Origin: Exiguobacterium sp. SL-9
Lineage (GTDB): Bacteria; Bacillota; Bacilli; Exiguobacteriales; Exiguobacteriaceae
Length of the DNA stretch: 64,000 bases
Assembly: GCF_004336985.1 (NCBI RefSeq)
Contig: NZ_SJUO01000007.1
Span: 16,739 to 80,738 of the forward strand
Direction of reading: 5' to 3'
In this document: positions 52,830-62,787 of the stretch, in pieces
Layout: every line of letters begins with the position of its first letter
Position numbering within the stretch: position 1 is the stretch's first letter
The notes under the pieces: model-generated
The model's input: only the letters and a program-made list of their open reading frames with translations
Told to the model about the DNA's origin: nothing
Databases searched by the model: none
Program-made: the position numbers and the translations under genes

Positions 52830-52852
52830 TTTTACAGGGAGGAGGAATTGTT

Positions 52853-53194
52853 ATGACGATGTATCGCGATCGAGGTGAACTGAAATGGATTCCATTTTTG
52901 ATGCCGGAGCATCGTGCGCTGCTCACGAAATACTATAAAGAAATTCAAAAGATTGAGATGCCCGAAATCGATGAACAAGTGCTCTCGATATATGAAAACG
53001 TGTTGAACGATGCAATCTTTAGTGGGGATTTGGTGGAGGTGAGGTATGTAGAGGAGCGGCAAATGAAGCGGTTTAAGGGATTCGTACACCGTACAAACTA
53101 CCTGGAGCGGACCGTTGAGCTAGCCAACGAGCGAGACGGGATCACCAATGTCCCTTTTGAGTCAATCGTGCATGTAGAACGGTCAATCGATTGA
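52853..53194 (+). CDS. yolD: YolD-like protein
   Basis: The 113-aa protein matches YolD-like proteins: [21 protein letters not shown], then [29 protein letters not shown] and [10 protein letters not shown]. YolD genes are usually followed or preceded by a UmuC/DinB-type polymerase gene under SOS control. Here the LexA box is present but no polymerase gene is found; a methylase gene follows. AGGAGG precedes ATG 52853. Function as a polymerase accessory is therefore uncertain. Confidence 0.75.
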   Translation: MTMYRDRGELKWIPFLMPEHRALLTKYYKEIQKIEMPEIDEQVLSIYENVLNDAIFSGDLVEVRYVEERQMKRFKGFVHRTNYLERTVELANERDGITNVPFESIVHVERSID

Positions 53195-53398
53195 CGCCCC
53201 AGCGGTTGTTCGAAATCTGCGCCACGAAACGTAGTGATTCATTTCAACACATCACAATACAACGGTTTTTGTATTAACTTTTAAAAAAGTTATGCATAAT
53301 TTTTATAAAAGTATCGTTTGAATAGATGATATTTGTTATATTCAACTTATCAACAAAAACAGATTCTATATTATGCATACCAAAAAGAAAGGTACGTG

Positions 53399-55255
53399 AT
53401 GAAAATGGCGAAAAAGTCGTTATATGAAGCGATTCAATCTTTACGCAACGCAACACATCGCGATTCTGAGATTTCACCATTTGTCTTAGGTGTCTTGTTC
53501 AAACATTTAGAAAGAGTTGAAGGCAAAGACTATCTGGGACGCGTTGTGCGTGAAGAGGACAATATCGAGCTGGAACTCGATACAATCCTTACTGAAATAG
53601 AACAAGCGCATCCCGAGTTATCAGGCATTAGACATCTTCACATCAAATCGGTAGAAAAGTTAAGACTCTTTTGGCTAGAGCTAGATCGATATTTGAACGA
53701 AGTAACAGACTTATCGATCTTTATTGATGACCTGATTGAAGAACTCTCTAGTATTGGTTCTAGAACTTCGGATTTGTTCCCTACTCCTCCATCCATCAAC
53801 AATTTAGCTCTCCAACTAATAAATCCAGGTAGTGGTAGTTTCCATGACAGCATGTGCGGTCTCGGAGGAAGTCTACTTTCTACCTATAAACATGTAACTA
53901 TGAAAGAAGAGACACTTCAATTAACAGGACAAGACATTAATCCGATTAATGTTGCAATTACAAAAGTTAGACTTTTCATAGAAGGAGTCAAGGATGCGAC
54001 TATCAAGTTTGGCGATATCATCAGTTCTCCTCAATTCGTAGAAAATGGACGTCTAGAAAAATTTGACTATATTTTTATCGATCCGCCATTTGGGCTCTCA
54101 TGGCGACCGGAAGGCGACCAATATGATCGCTTTATATTTGGCACCCCACCCTCTAGTAAGATGGAGCTTGCTGTTTTGACCCATGCACTTGTCAGTTTAA
54201 AAGATAAAGGGCGAGCGGCAGTAATCATGAGTGGAGGAGTCCTATATGCAGGGGGAGCGAGTGCGAGAATTCGTCAAAACATCATCGATTTAGATTATGT
54301 CGAGGCTGTGATCACCCTTCCTTCCAATCTTTATCAAAATACAGCCTTGCAAACACACCTCATTATGCTGAATAAAGATAAAGATTTAGAAAGACGAAAC
54401 GAGATTTTGTTTATTAATGGAGAAGAACTGTACCAAGAAATCGGTAAACGAAAGCGGGCTATTAGTGAAAAAGGAATGCAAAAAATTATCGAGACGTATC
54501 GGTCTTGGAAAGTCGAGGGCGGCTTCAGCAAAATTGTCCGAAACAGTGAACTAAACGAAAGCAATCTATTGCCTTCTCAATACATCTTTTCAAATCAACT
54601 CACAATCGAACCTTTCGGTGATATCGAAGTATCCATGGATAAACTAGAAGAGATGAATACGGCACCACTAGGTGATTTTGTAAAACTTTTCAGAGGATAC
54701 AATGTCTCCCCGAGTGATGAGGATACAGAAGGTCAATATAAAGTCGTCAAAGCATCCGATATACAAGAAGGTCAATTGCATTATAAAAACGTCACTCGAT
54801 ATAATATTCAGAAGAAATTCAATATTGAAGACTATAGACTGAAAAAAGGTGACCTTCTTATCACGGTGCGTGGACGATCAATCAAGGTTGCACGCGTCGA
54901 TGTAGAGGACGAACATCTGCTATTTTCGCAAAACTTTCTGGGCATTCGATGCGGAGAATTGATAGATCCTCAATACCTCAAGCTCTATCTAGAAAGCCCG
55001 GTGGCGCAGTTCATTCTCACGAGTAAATTAAGCGGGACGACCATCCCAGTTCTTAACCGTAAAGACCTAGAACAATTGCCATTCCTGAACATTCCTCTAG
55101 AAGAGCAGAAAAGGATTGCACAGCAAACTGAAGAAAAGCATACAAAATTACGTTCTGAGATCAAACGTGTTCAGAATGAAATGATGCAAAACAAAAAGCA
55201 GTCTTATGAGGACATGGGATTAGCCAATCTGTTCTCTATAAAGAACAGAGCCTAA
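53399..55255 (+). CDS. Type I-like N6-adenine methylase fused to a specificity domain
   Basis: The 618-aa protein has an N-terminal HsdM-like part: the SAM-binding HDSMCGLGGS (about 150) and the catalytic IDPPFGLSW (about 226-234). A C-terminal target-recognition domain (about 425-615) has the HsdS-like TIPVLNRKDLEQLPFLNIPLEEQKRIA end and coiled coil. ATG 53399 follows AAAGGTACG; ATG 53405 is possible. It stands before a complete HsdM/S/R set. It may be a second methylase of the same locus or a solitary protective methylase. Confidence 0.8.
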   Translation: MKMAKKSLYEAIQSLRNATHRDSEISPFVLGVLFKHLERVEGKDYLGRVVREEDNIELELDTILTEIEQAHPELSGIRHLHIKSVEKLRLFWLELDRYLNEVTDLSIFIDDLIEELSSIGSRTSDLFPTPPSINNLALQLINPGSGSFHDSMCGLGGSLLSTYKHVTMKEETLQLTGQDINPINVAITKVRLFIEGVKDATIKFGDIISSPQFVENGRLEKFDYIFIDPPFGLSWRPEGDQYDRFIFGTPPSSKMELAVLTHALVSLKDKGRAAVIMSGGVLYAGGASARIRQNIIDLDYVEAVITLPSNLYQNTALQTHLIMLNKDKDLERRNEILFINGEELYQEIGKRKRAISEKGMQKIIETYRSWKVEGGFSKIVRNSELNESNLLPSQYIFSNQLTIEPFGDIEVSMDKLEEMNTAPLGDFVKLFRGYNVSPSDEDTEGQYKVVKASDIQEGQLHYKNVTRYNIQKKFNIEDYRLKKGDLLITVRGRSIKVARVDVEDEHLLFSQNFLGIRCGELIDPQYLKLYLESPVAQFILTSKLSGTTIPVLNRKDLEQLPFLNIPLEEQKRIAQQTEEKHTKLRSEIKRVQNEMMQNKKQSYEDMGLANLFSIKNRA

Positions 55256-55494
55256 GGCGCTACTAAGCTACTCTATCATTATCGTCACATGAGAGGTCAC
55301 TTAGACAACGGAGTAAGTTCTACGTGATTCAACTATGAGAGGCGAAAAGCAGCAAACATACTTTTATCTAGATTGTTTGATTAACGAGATAGGTTTTATT
55401 TGGTCGACACTCATAAAATTATATTGATATGATATAAGCATTCATGAGGCTTCATCGATTCATACATCATAAGAAGATTATTGGGGGATTTGCA

Positions 55495-58059
55495 GTGATT
55501 ACATCAGAAGAAATTAAACGTAGATTATGGGACGGCGCAAACGAACTGCGCGGCTCAATGGACGCCAGTCGTTATAAGGATTATATGCTCGGATTGATGT
55601 TCTATAAGTTCTTGAGTGACAAGACTTTAGAAACCTTCAAAGTAACGAGTGGTCTAAATAATATGAGTCAGACTGAATTGGTAGAAGAGTACTCAAAGGC
55701 GCACAACGAATTTGGAGAACAGTTAGATAAAATGATACAAAACGTTCTCGGCTATTTTGTTGCGCCAGAATATCTCTATCAAACTTGGATTAAAGACATC
55801 AATTCCGGGGATTTTGAAGTTCAAAAAGTGACGGATAGTTTAAATAATTTTGAACGTACGATTGCCGTATCTGATGATGCGAGTGACTTCAAAGGGTTGT
55901 TCTCAAGTTCTACGCTAGATTTAACGAATACCGCGCTAGGTAGCAACTTAAACGAACGTAGCAAAAACATCAAAGCATTGATTTTGCTATTTGCAGACTT
56001 AAACATGGTTGCCCTACAAAAAGGTGATGTATTGGGAGATGCGTATGAGTATCTCATCGGTCAGTTTGCCATGGAATCAGGAAAGAAAGCAGGAGAATTC
56101 TATACCCCGCGACAAGTCAGTGAAGTCATGGCCCAAATCATCGCGAAAAAGACCGATATAAAGTCAATCTATGACCCTACCGTCGGTTCAGGCTCACTTC
56201 TCTTAACGGTCAAGAAACATTTAAGTGAAGAGGTTCAAAAAGATCTCGCTTATTACGGACAGGAAAAAAATACAGCAACCTATAACTTGACTCGTATGAA
56301 CTTATTACTTCATGGGGTCCGTCCAGAAAAAATGGTCATCAATAATGGCGATACCCTCTCCCGAGACTGGCCAGAAGACCCGGAACGTCCAAATGAAGGC
56401 GTACAGTTTGATGCTGTCGTCATGAATCCACCGTATTCTGTGAAGAACTGGAACGCAGCGGGACTTAAAGTCAGTGATCCGCGCTTTGAGGTCGCCGGTG
56501 CACTTCCACCAGACTCAAAAGGAGACTTTGCATTCCTATTACACGGCCTGTTCCACTTGGGTCAAAATGGGACAATGGCGATTGTATTGCCTCACGGTGT
56601 TCTCTTCCGTGGAGGCGCAGAAGGCGAAATCCGAGAACGTTTACTCGAGAAAAACTACATCGATACCGTCATTGGGTTACCAAGTAACTTGTTTACCAAT
56701 ACAGGAATCCCTGTAGCCATTTTAATCTTGAAAAAAAATCGAGAAACCGGCGAACCATTACTCGTGATAGATGCTTCTCGCGGTTTCACGAAAGTCGGAA
56801 AACAGAACGTTCTACTCGAGAAAGATATCGCCAAAATCGTCGATACGTACGTTGAACGTAGAGAAGAAGCAGGCTATAGCCGATTAGTGAAGCGCGAAGA
56901 AATTCTTAAAAATCAATACAATATGAACATCCCACGTTATGTCGAAGCGATTGACGAGGAAATCCCGCAAGACGTAGACGCACACTTATTTGGTGGAATT
57001 CCTCAACAGAACATTGATGACTTGAAAGTACTGCAGTCCACAATACCAGATGTATTGAATGCGTCTTTACAAGAAGTTCGTAAGGGTTACGTGGAGTTGG
57101 TGAAACCCGTTAAGGAGATCTCTTCTCTTGTCTTCAATGATTCGCGTGTCCTTGAAAAATCAAAAGAACTTGAAGCTGAAATAACGACTTATATCCATAA
57201 ACATTTCGATACGATTCGAAATGTAGAGAATATCAGTACATTGCCGCAGTTGATGGAAAACATGTTGATCGAAATAAAAGTAATTCTTTCAGCCTTTGAC
57301 AATATCGATGTCTATGACGGCTACCAAATCATCGCAGAAATCTGGAAACAATCATTATCTCACGACACAGAAATCATTGCGTTGAGTGATTTTTATACAG
57401 CCGGACGTACACGTGAACCGAACATGGTGACGAAGGGCTCCGGTAAAAAGACACGCGTCGAACAAGACGGATGGATTGGTAGTATCGTGCCGAATGCGTT
57501 AGTTGAAAAACAGCTATATCGCGATGAGCTAGAAGAAATTGAAACAAAGAAATCACGTATGCAAGAAATCGAAGCGGAGCTAGCTGATTTAGTCGAAGCT
57601 GCAAAGGTTGAAGATAGCGAGGAAGGCAATGTACTAGGTGATACATTGAGTGAAGCTAGTGAAGCTTTTAATAGTAAGGCGCTTAAAGCTGAGTTGAAAA
57701 AAGTGGTCAAAAACTCAAGTGAATATAAACAACTTAAACATGTTGAACAGTTACTTTCGGAGAAAGCTTCGCTTGGTAGAGAAGTGAAAGCACATGAAAA
57801 AACGCTCAAGGAAGTAGCACAAGAACGAATCTTGACTTTGACGAACGACGAAATCGATAACTTGATGTATGAAAAGTGGTTTGGTAATACAGTCAATGCT
57901 TTAGTTCGATTAATAGAACTACCATTACAAAACGAGTTAAATACCCTTCAGATGTTGCATAATCGCTATGCTTATACACTGTCAGCCATTGATGAAGAAA
58001 GTCGCAGTTTAGAATTGGCATTTGATGCCTTAATGAGTGAACTGGTGGTGGAATCATGA
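55495..58059 (+). CDS. hsdM: Type I restriction-modification methylase HsdM with long C-terminal extension
   Basis: The 854-aa protein starts at GTG 55495 behind GGGGGA. It has an N-terminal helical HsdM domain (SEEIKRRLWDGANELRG), the SAM motif YDPTVGSGSLLL (about 225-236) and the N6-adenine motif NPPY (about 311-314). Typical HsdM proteins are about 500 aa. Here the last 330 residues are an added helical region with coiled-coil segments (for example about 680-740). The extension may interact with HsdS or HsdR. The stop overlaps the hsdS ATG by four bases. Confidence 0.9.
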   Translation: MITSEEIKRRLWDGANELRGSMDASRYKDYMLGLMFYKFLSDKTLETFKVTSGLNNMSQTELVEEYSKAHNEFGEQLDKMIQNVLGYFVAPEYLYQTWIKDINSGDFEVQKVTDSLNNFERTIAVSDDASDFKGLFSSSTLDLTNTALGSNLNERSKNIKALILLFADLNMVALQKGDVLGDAYEYLIGQFAMESGKKAGEFYTPRQVSEVMAQIIAKKTDIKSIYDPTVGSGSLLLTVKKHLSEEVQKDLAYYGQEKNTATYNLTRMNLLLHGVRPEKMVINNGDTLSRDWPEDPERPNEGVQFDAVVMNPPYSVKNWNAAGLKVSDPRFEVAGALPPDSKGDFAFLLHGLFHLGQNGTMAIVLPHGVLFRGGAEGEIRERLLEKNYIDTVIGLPSNLFTNTGIPVAILILKKNRETGEPLLVIDASRGFTKVGKQNVLLEKDIAKIVDTYVERREEAGYSRLVKREEILKNQYNMNIPRYVEAIDEEIPQDVDAHLFGGIPQQNIDDLKVLQSTIPDVLNASLQEVRKGYVELVKPVKEISSLVFNDSRVLEKSKELEAEITTYIHKHFDTIRNVENISTLPQLMENMLIEIKVILSAFDNIDVYDGYQIIAEIWKQSLSHDTEIIALSDFYTAGRTREPNMVTKGSGKKTRVEQDGWIGSIVPNALVEKQLYRDELEEIETKKSRMQEIEAELADLVEAAKVEDSEEGNVLGDTLSEASEAFNSKALKAELKKVVKNSSEYKQLKHVEQLLSEKASLGREVKAHEKTLKEVAQERILTLTNDEIDNLMYEKWFGNTVNALVRLIELPLQNELNTLQMLHNRYAYTLSAIDEESRSLELAFDALMSELVVES

Positions 58060-59351
58060 CAGAACAAACAAATTTAGTTCCTAAAAGGCGGTTTAAAGAG
58101 TTTGAAAATACTTCTGCTTGGAAGCAGAGTATGTTGGGCGACGTGATAGAGGGTCTATATAACGGACAGACCCCATCGAGATTCCGAAGTGATTTTTGGA
58201 ATGGCGATATTAACTGGTTAACTAGCGGTGAATTAAACCGCTCGATTGTGAAAACAACAATCGAGAAAATAACAATGGCAGGACAGACCGATGCTAATTT
58301 ACGAATAGTTCCTAAAAACACATTTGTTTTAGCAATAACCGGACTAGAAGCTGCCGGTACTCGTGGAAATTGTGGAATTCTTGGTATTGATACAACCTTA
58401 AACCAGTCCTGTATGGCATTGTATCCCAATAAAGAACTATTAAGTACACATTTCTTATTCCAATGGTATAAGTTGGTAGGTGAAGATTACGGTCTTCGAT
58501 ATACTCAAGGAACAAAGCAGCAAAGTTATAATGCTGAAATTATTAAAAATCTTGAGATTTGTTTACCACAAGTAAAAGAACAAAAGAAAATAGGCCGTTT
58601 TTTTAAACACTTAGACCATCTTATCATCCTTCAACAGCGCAAACTAGAAAAGACAAAAGCACTAAAGGCTGCCTATCTTTCAGAAATGTTTCCTGCTGAA
58701 GGTGAGGTCGTACCTAAACGGAGATTTGCAGGATTTACTCAAAAGTGGGAAGAATCTGAATTCCAAAACATCTTTTCATATATGCAAAATAATGCTCTCT
58801 CTAGAGCTGATTTAAATTATGAGAATGGGTATGCTCTAAATCTTCATTATGGAGATATTTTAACTAAATTCGGTGAATACTTGGACGTCTCAAATAATAA
58901 ATTACCTCGAGTATCAAATGAGTTAGTTGTAGCAAAATATAAATCTTCATTTTTAAAAAATGGCGATGTAGTTATTGCTGATGCTGCAGAAGACGAAACT
59001 GTAGGAAAGTGTACGGAAATAGCAGGTTTAGGTGATAAAGATATGTTAGCAGGACTTCATACGATTGCATGTAGACCAAACCGGGATTTCGCATCTGGAT
59101 ATCTTGGATACTATATGAATTCTTTTGCATATCACGATCAATTATTACGATTAATACAAGGAACCAAAGTCAGTTCAATATCAAAATCTGCTCTTAAAAC
59201 TACAATTATAAAATTCCCTAAAGATATTAATGAACAGAAGAAAATCGGAAACTTCTTCAAACAACTCGATGACATCATCACTCATCATCAGAGAAAATTA
59301 GAAAAACTGCAAAATCTGAAAAAAGCATACTTAACCGAGATGTTTGTTTAA
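58056..59351 (+). CDS. hsdS: Type I specificity subunit HsdS
   Basis: The 431-aa protein has two half-repeats, each beginning with PKRRF (residues about 9 and 221) and ending in the conserved EQKKIGRFFKHLD/EQKKIGNFFKQLDD with a coiled-coil spacer (QQRKLEKTKALKAAYLSEMF). Each half carries a target-recognition domain, and together they recognise a bipartite DNA site. Its ATG overlaps the hsdM stop, and HsdR follows 15 bases on. Confidence 0.92.
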   Translation: MTEQTNLVPKRRFKEFENTSAWKQSMLGDVIEGLYNGQTPSRFRSDFWNGDINWLTSGELNRSIVKTTIEKITMAGQTDANLRIVPKNTFVLAITGLEAAGTRGNCGILGIDTTLNQSCMALYPNKELLSTHFLFQWYKLVGEDYGLRYTQGTKQQSYNAEIIKNLEICLPQVKEQKKIGRFFKHLDHLIILQQRKLEKTKALKAAYLSEMFPAEGEVVPKRRFAGFTQKWEESEFQNIFSYMQNNALSRADLNYENGYALNLHYGDILTKFGEYLDVSNNKLPRVSNELVVAKYKSSFLKNGDVVIADAAEDETVGKCTEIAGLGDKDMLAGLHTIACRPNRDFASGYLGYYMNSFAYHDQLLRLIQGTKVSSISKSALKTTIIKFPKDINEQKKIGNFFKQLDDIITHHQRKLEKLQNLKKAYLTEMFV

Positions 59352-59365
59352 AAGGAGACGATGTC

Positions 59366-62300
59366 ATGAGCAAAGCACCGAAAAGTGCAGCTGAAAAAAC
59401 GTTTCAAGATAACTTTGTAAAAGAACTACAAAAATATAAATGGGAAGCCCCCGATTTCTTAGATGGGAATCAGCAACAAGTTACGGTTGCTGATCTCATT
59501 CAACATTGGCGTAAAGAACTGAATCGTATCAATGCCGACCAACTTGAAGGTGTTGAATTGACGGATAACGAGTTCAAACAGGTTATGGCAAAAGTGAGTC
59601 AAATCAGTAATAGCTACGAAGCCGCCAAACTTTTGGCCATTGAAGAATCAAAAGGCAAGATTGACGGTATTTATCGTGACGACAATCCTAATATCACACG
59701 AACGCAAATTACCTTGACCATCTTCAAAAAAGCCGAAGTACGCGGTGGCGATTCAAGCTACCGCATCGCAAGAGAAGTACAGACACCGAATAACAATCGT
59801 TTTGATCTGGTGTTACTGATTAACGGTCTGCCTCTCATCAATATCGAACAAAAGCGCACTGACAAAACGCTAGATGAAGCATATGGTCAGTTCATGCGCT
59901 ATTATCGCGATGGCGAATACACTCATAATTTCATGGCGTTTTCGCAGATGATGGTGATTACTTCTGAAATCGCTACTCGTTATTTCGCCACACCGAAGTC
60001 AATTGATGACTTTAACCTGAGTTTTGTCTTCCATTGGGCTGATAAAGAAAACCATGTCGTGAACGCATGGGAACAGGTCGTCGCACAGTTTCTGATGATT
60101 CCGATGGCGCATCAAATGGTCGGCGATTACTTGGTCATTGACGAAGCGCGTCTTGAAGAAAACAGACGGCATATGCTCATGCGTCCGTATCAAGTCCATG
60201 CGTTGCAGGCTGTGGAAGGTGCAGCTTTTGGCTGGGACAATAAAGAAAAAATCCCTCACGGAGGATTTGTGTGGCACACGACAGGATCTGGTAAAACAAT
60301 TACAAGTTTTAAAACTGCTCTATTCTTGTCTACACGAGCCGGGTTCGATAAAGTCGTCTTTCTCGTTGATCGGCGTGAGCTTGATAATCGTACTAGTGAA
60401 AACTTTAAAGCGTATGCAGCGTATGAATCGGTGTCTGTCGATGATACCAAGCATACCTATCAACTTAGGAAGATACTGAAGTCTCCTAAAAATGGCATTG
60501 TCGTGACGACAACGTTCAAGCTGAACGCTCTGGTGAAAGAATTAGAAGAAGCACAAGATGCGAGCTTGACCGATAAAAAAGTCATCTTTATTATCGATGA
60601 AGCCCATCGGACGACAATGGGTCAGATGATGGGGACAATTCAACGACACTTCAAGAAAAATGGACTCTTCTTTGGATTTACCGGGACGCCACTATTTGAT
60701 GAAAATAAAATCAAAGGTAAGGTAAATGAAAAAAGTGAAGTGATCAATACGACGGAAAAATTGTTCGGTCCTAAATTGCACCAGTATACGATTGATGAAG
60801 CCATCGCGGATAAAAACGTATTGGGGTTCCATGTGGACTATATCAACACCGGTGAATTTAGAAGCTATGACGATTTGAGAGAGCAACTGGTCGAAAAAAT
60901 AAAAGAAGAAAAACCTGACTTAGCGGACAGAGATATCGAACGCGAAGTTCAAGAGTTGTCCGAGGTCGACGTGGAAAAACAGGCGAAAAAGTTAGGACTT
61001 CTCACTTACCATGACGAGACACATATCCCACGCGTTGCAGAAGAAATTCTAAAGAATTGGGACTTACAGTCACAAGGAAGAGAATTTAACGCGATTTTAA
61101 CTGTCGCCTATAAAAATCGTGTCATTGCCTATTATGAAGAATTCCAAAAACAGATGGCAATGCGTGGTGAACATTTGAACATCGCCATGACATTTAGTTT
61201 TGGCAATGAAAATGACCCTTCTCCCCTCGATCCCGAAATTGTGAAAGGGATGTTTAAGGATTACGCTGCATTTACTGGAATTTCGTTTGTAGCCGGTGAT
61301 AAGAAGCATGGGGAAGAAGCTTATTTTGAAGATCTTGTAGAACGTGCCACTCGAGGCGGAAGCGGGCGAAACCCTAAGAACATAGATCTTGTGATTGTCG
61401 CAGATCAGCTCTTGACTGGTTACGATTCCAAGCGACTGAATACGCTCTACATTGATCGTCCACTTGAACTCCAAGGGTTGATTCAAGCCTACTCGAGAAC
61501 CAATCGAGTGTTTGGCCCAGCCAAAGAATTCGGGACAATTATTAACTTTCAATACCCTCGTATTACTGAAGAATTTGTTAATGAGGCGTTGCGGTTATAT
61601 GGAAGTGGTGGAAAGAGTAGCAAAGCCATTGTCGAACCTTACGAGACGTCTGTACAGAAGTTCGCGATAAAAATTTCCGAAATGACTCCGACCTTGCCTG
61701 ATCCTACAGACTGGCAAACGATTGAACATGACGAAGTGAGAAAAGAAGCCTTCTTACTCGCCTTTAAAGACGCTGCAGAGCAGTTGAATTTAGTCGAGCA
61801 ATACTATGAATTCCAGTGGGATGATCATGCTTTTGGTATCGATGAACATACGTGGTTACAATATGTTGGGGCATATAAAAACTTAACGTGGAAGCCTGGC
61901 GGTCCTCCTCCACCTTCACCTGTAAATGTGTTAGTTGGCAAAACCAAACTAGCAGGTACCCAAGTGATTGATGCCGCTCACATTCTTAGTTTGATTGATT
62001 CAAAGATCACCACGTCAAATGGTGTCCAAACGGTAGATAGCGAAACCCTTCGTATCATTTATCAACAGATTCAGGAATTGAGTAACATGGGAGATAACGA
62101 GCAAGCCCAACTATTAAGGGAATTCGTCGATACCGAGTTGGTACCTGGGAACTTATCTAGTAATATGAATTTTGATGAGTCATTTGAGCTGTGGAAATCC
62201 ACTCAAATGCAAACGGCCGTGAATGCGTTAGCTATGGAGTGGGGGCTAGATAGCGATCTTCTTGAAAAATCAGTTCGTTCTTATTCGCCTTCGCAACCAG

Positions 62301-62449
62301 ACGTTGTACCCTATATCGATGAACTCATCAAAAGTGTTGATTACGACGCGGCCATCCATCAAGCGGGTAACAATCGATTAATGCATGTCATGAAATTAAC
62401 TGGGAAACTCCCGGAGCTAATTGCTGAAATCAAGCAGCGGTATAGTTAA
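59366..62449 (+). CDS. hsdR: Type I restriction endonuclease HsdR
   Basis: The 1027-aa protein has the N-terminal nuclease core FDLVLLINGLPLINIEQKR (about 146-164, Asp, Glu-x-Lys) and a SF2 motor with WHTTGSGKTI (about 302-311) and DEAH (about 411). The motif VI-type IQAYSRTNRVF (about 710) is intact. HsdR translocates DNA and cuts at a distance when unmodified sites are met. AAAGGAGACG precedes the ATG. No inactivating lesion is seen. A perfect terminator follows. Confidence 0.95.
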   Translation: MSKAPKSAAEKTFQDNFVKELQKYKWEAPDFLDGNQQQVTVADLIQHWRKELNRINADQLEGVELTDNEFKQVMAKVSQISNSYEAAKLLAIEESKGKIDGIYRDDNPNITRTQITLTIFKKAEVRGGDSSYRIAREVQTPNNNRFDLVLLINGLPLINIEQKRTDKTLDEAYGQFMRYYRDGEYTHNFMAFSQMMVITSEIATRYFATPKSIDDFNLSFVFHWADKENHVVNAWEQVVAQFLMIPMAHQMVGDYLVIDEARLEENRRHMLMRPYQVHALQAVEGAAFGWDNKEKIPHGGFVWHTTGSGKTITSFKTALFLSTRAGFDKVVFLVDRRELDNRTSENFKAYAAYESVSVDDTKHTYQLRKILKSPKNGIVVTTTFKLNALVKELEEAQDASLTDKKVIFIIDEAHRTTMGQMMGTIQRHFKKNGLFFGFTGTPLFDENKIKGKVNEKSEVINTTEKLFGPKLHQYTIDEAIADKNVLGFHVDYINTGEFRSYDDLREQLVEKIKEEKPDLADRDIEREVQELSEVDVEKQAKKLGLLTYHDETHIPRVAEEILKNWDLQSQGREFNAILTVAYKNRVIAYYEEFQKQMAMRGEHLNIAMTFSFGNENDPSPLDPEIVKGMFKDYAAFTGISFVAGDKKHGEEAYFEDLVERATRGGSGRNPKNIDLVIVADQLLTGYDSKRLNTLYIDRPLELQGLIQAYSRTNRVFGPAKEFGTIINFQYPRITEEFVNEALRLYGSGGKSSKAIVEPYETSVQKFAIKISEMTPTLPDPTDWQTIEHDEVRKEAFLLAFKDAAEQLNLVEQYYEFQWDDHAFGIDEHTWLQYVGAYKNLTWKPGGPPPPSPVNVLVGKTKLAGTQVIDAAHILSLIDSKITTSNGVQTVDSETLRIIYQQIQELSNMGDNEQAQLLREFVDTELVPGNLSSNMNFDESFELWKSTQMQTAVNALAMEWGLDSDLLEKSVRSYSPSQPDVVPYIDELIKSVDYDAAIHQAGNNRLMHVMKLTGKLPELIAEIKQRYS

Positions 62450-62787
62450 GTTAATAAACACTTCGGAAAAATATCAGTCTTAATAACGAACGTTAAATAG
62501 ACAAATTTAATTTATTTTTACATTAAAACGAGAAGGGCTTACAAAAGCCTTTCTCGTTTTCAATATATTGTTCGCTAACTCGTCTTTTTATCAATGTATA
62601 ATTACTACATAGATTAACAAGAAAACAGACCGTTCTAACTTTTGAGTTTCTCTCATAGATTGAGACAGTCTAGATACACAAATATTTGATGCCATAAGGT
62701 ATCAGCTTATGAAGTAAGAAATTACTTTGAAAATGTATTTACGCTTATCTATAAAATCTCATAGCATAAATTTCAGGAGCGTGACTA
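62450..62787. other. Intergenic region with a terminator and promoter of the HNH gene
   Basis: About 340 bases without a gene. The hsdR terminator is at 62525-62560, and the rest is AT-rich and probably includes the promoter of the HNH gene. Confidence 0.5.
62525..62560 (+). terminator. Terminator of the type I locus
   Basis: AAAACGAGAAGGGCTT (62525-62540) pairs with AAGCCTTTCTCGTTTT (62545-62560), with one wobble pair, and ends in T-rich DNA 76 bases after hsdR. Confidence 0.8.
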
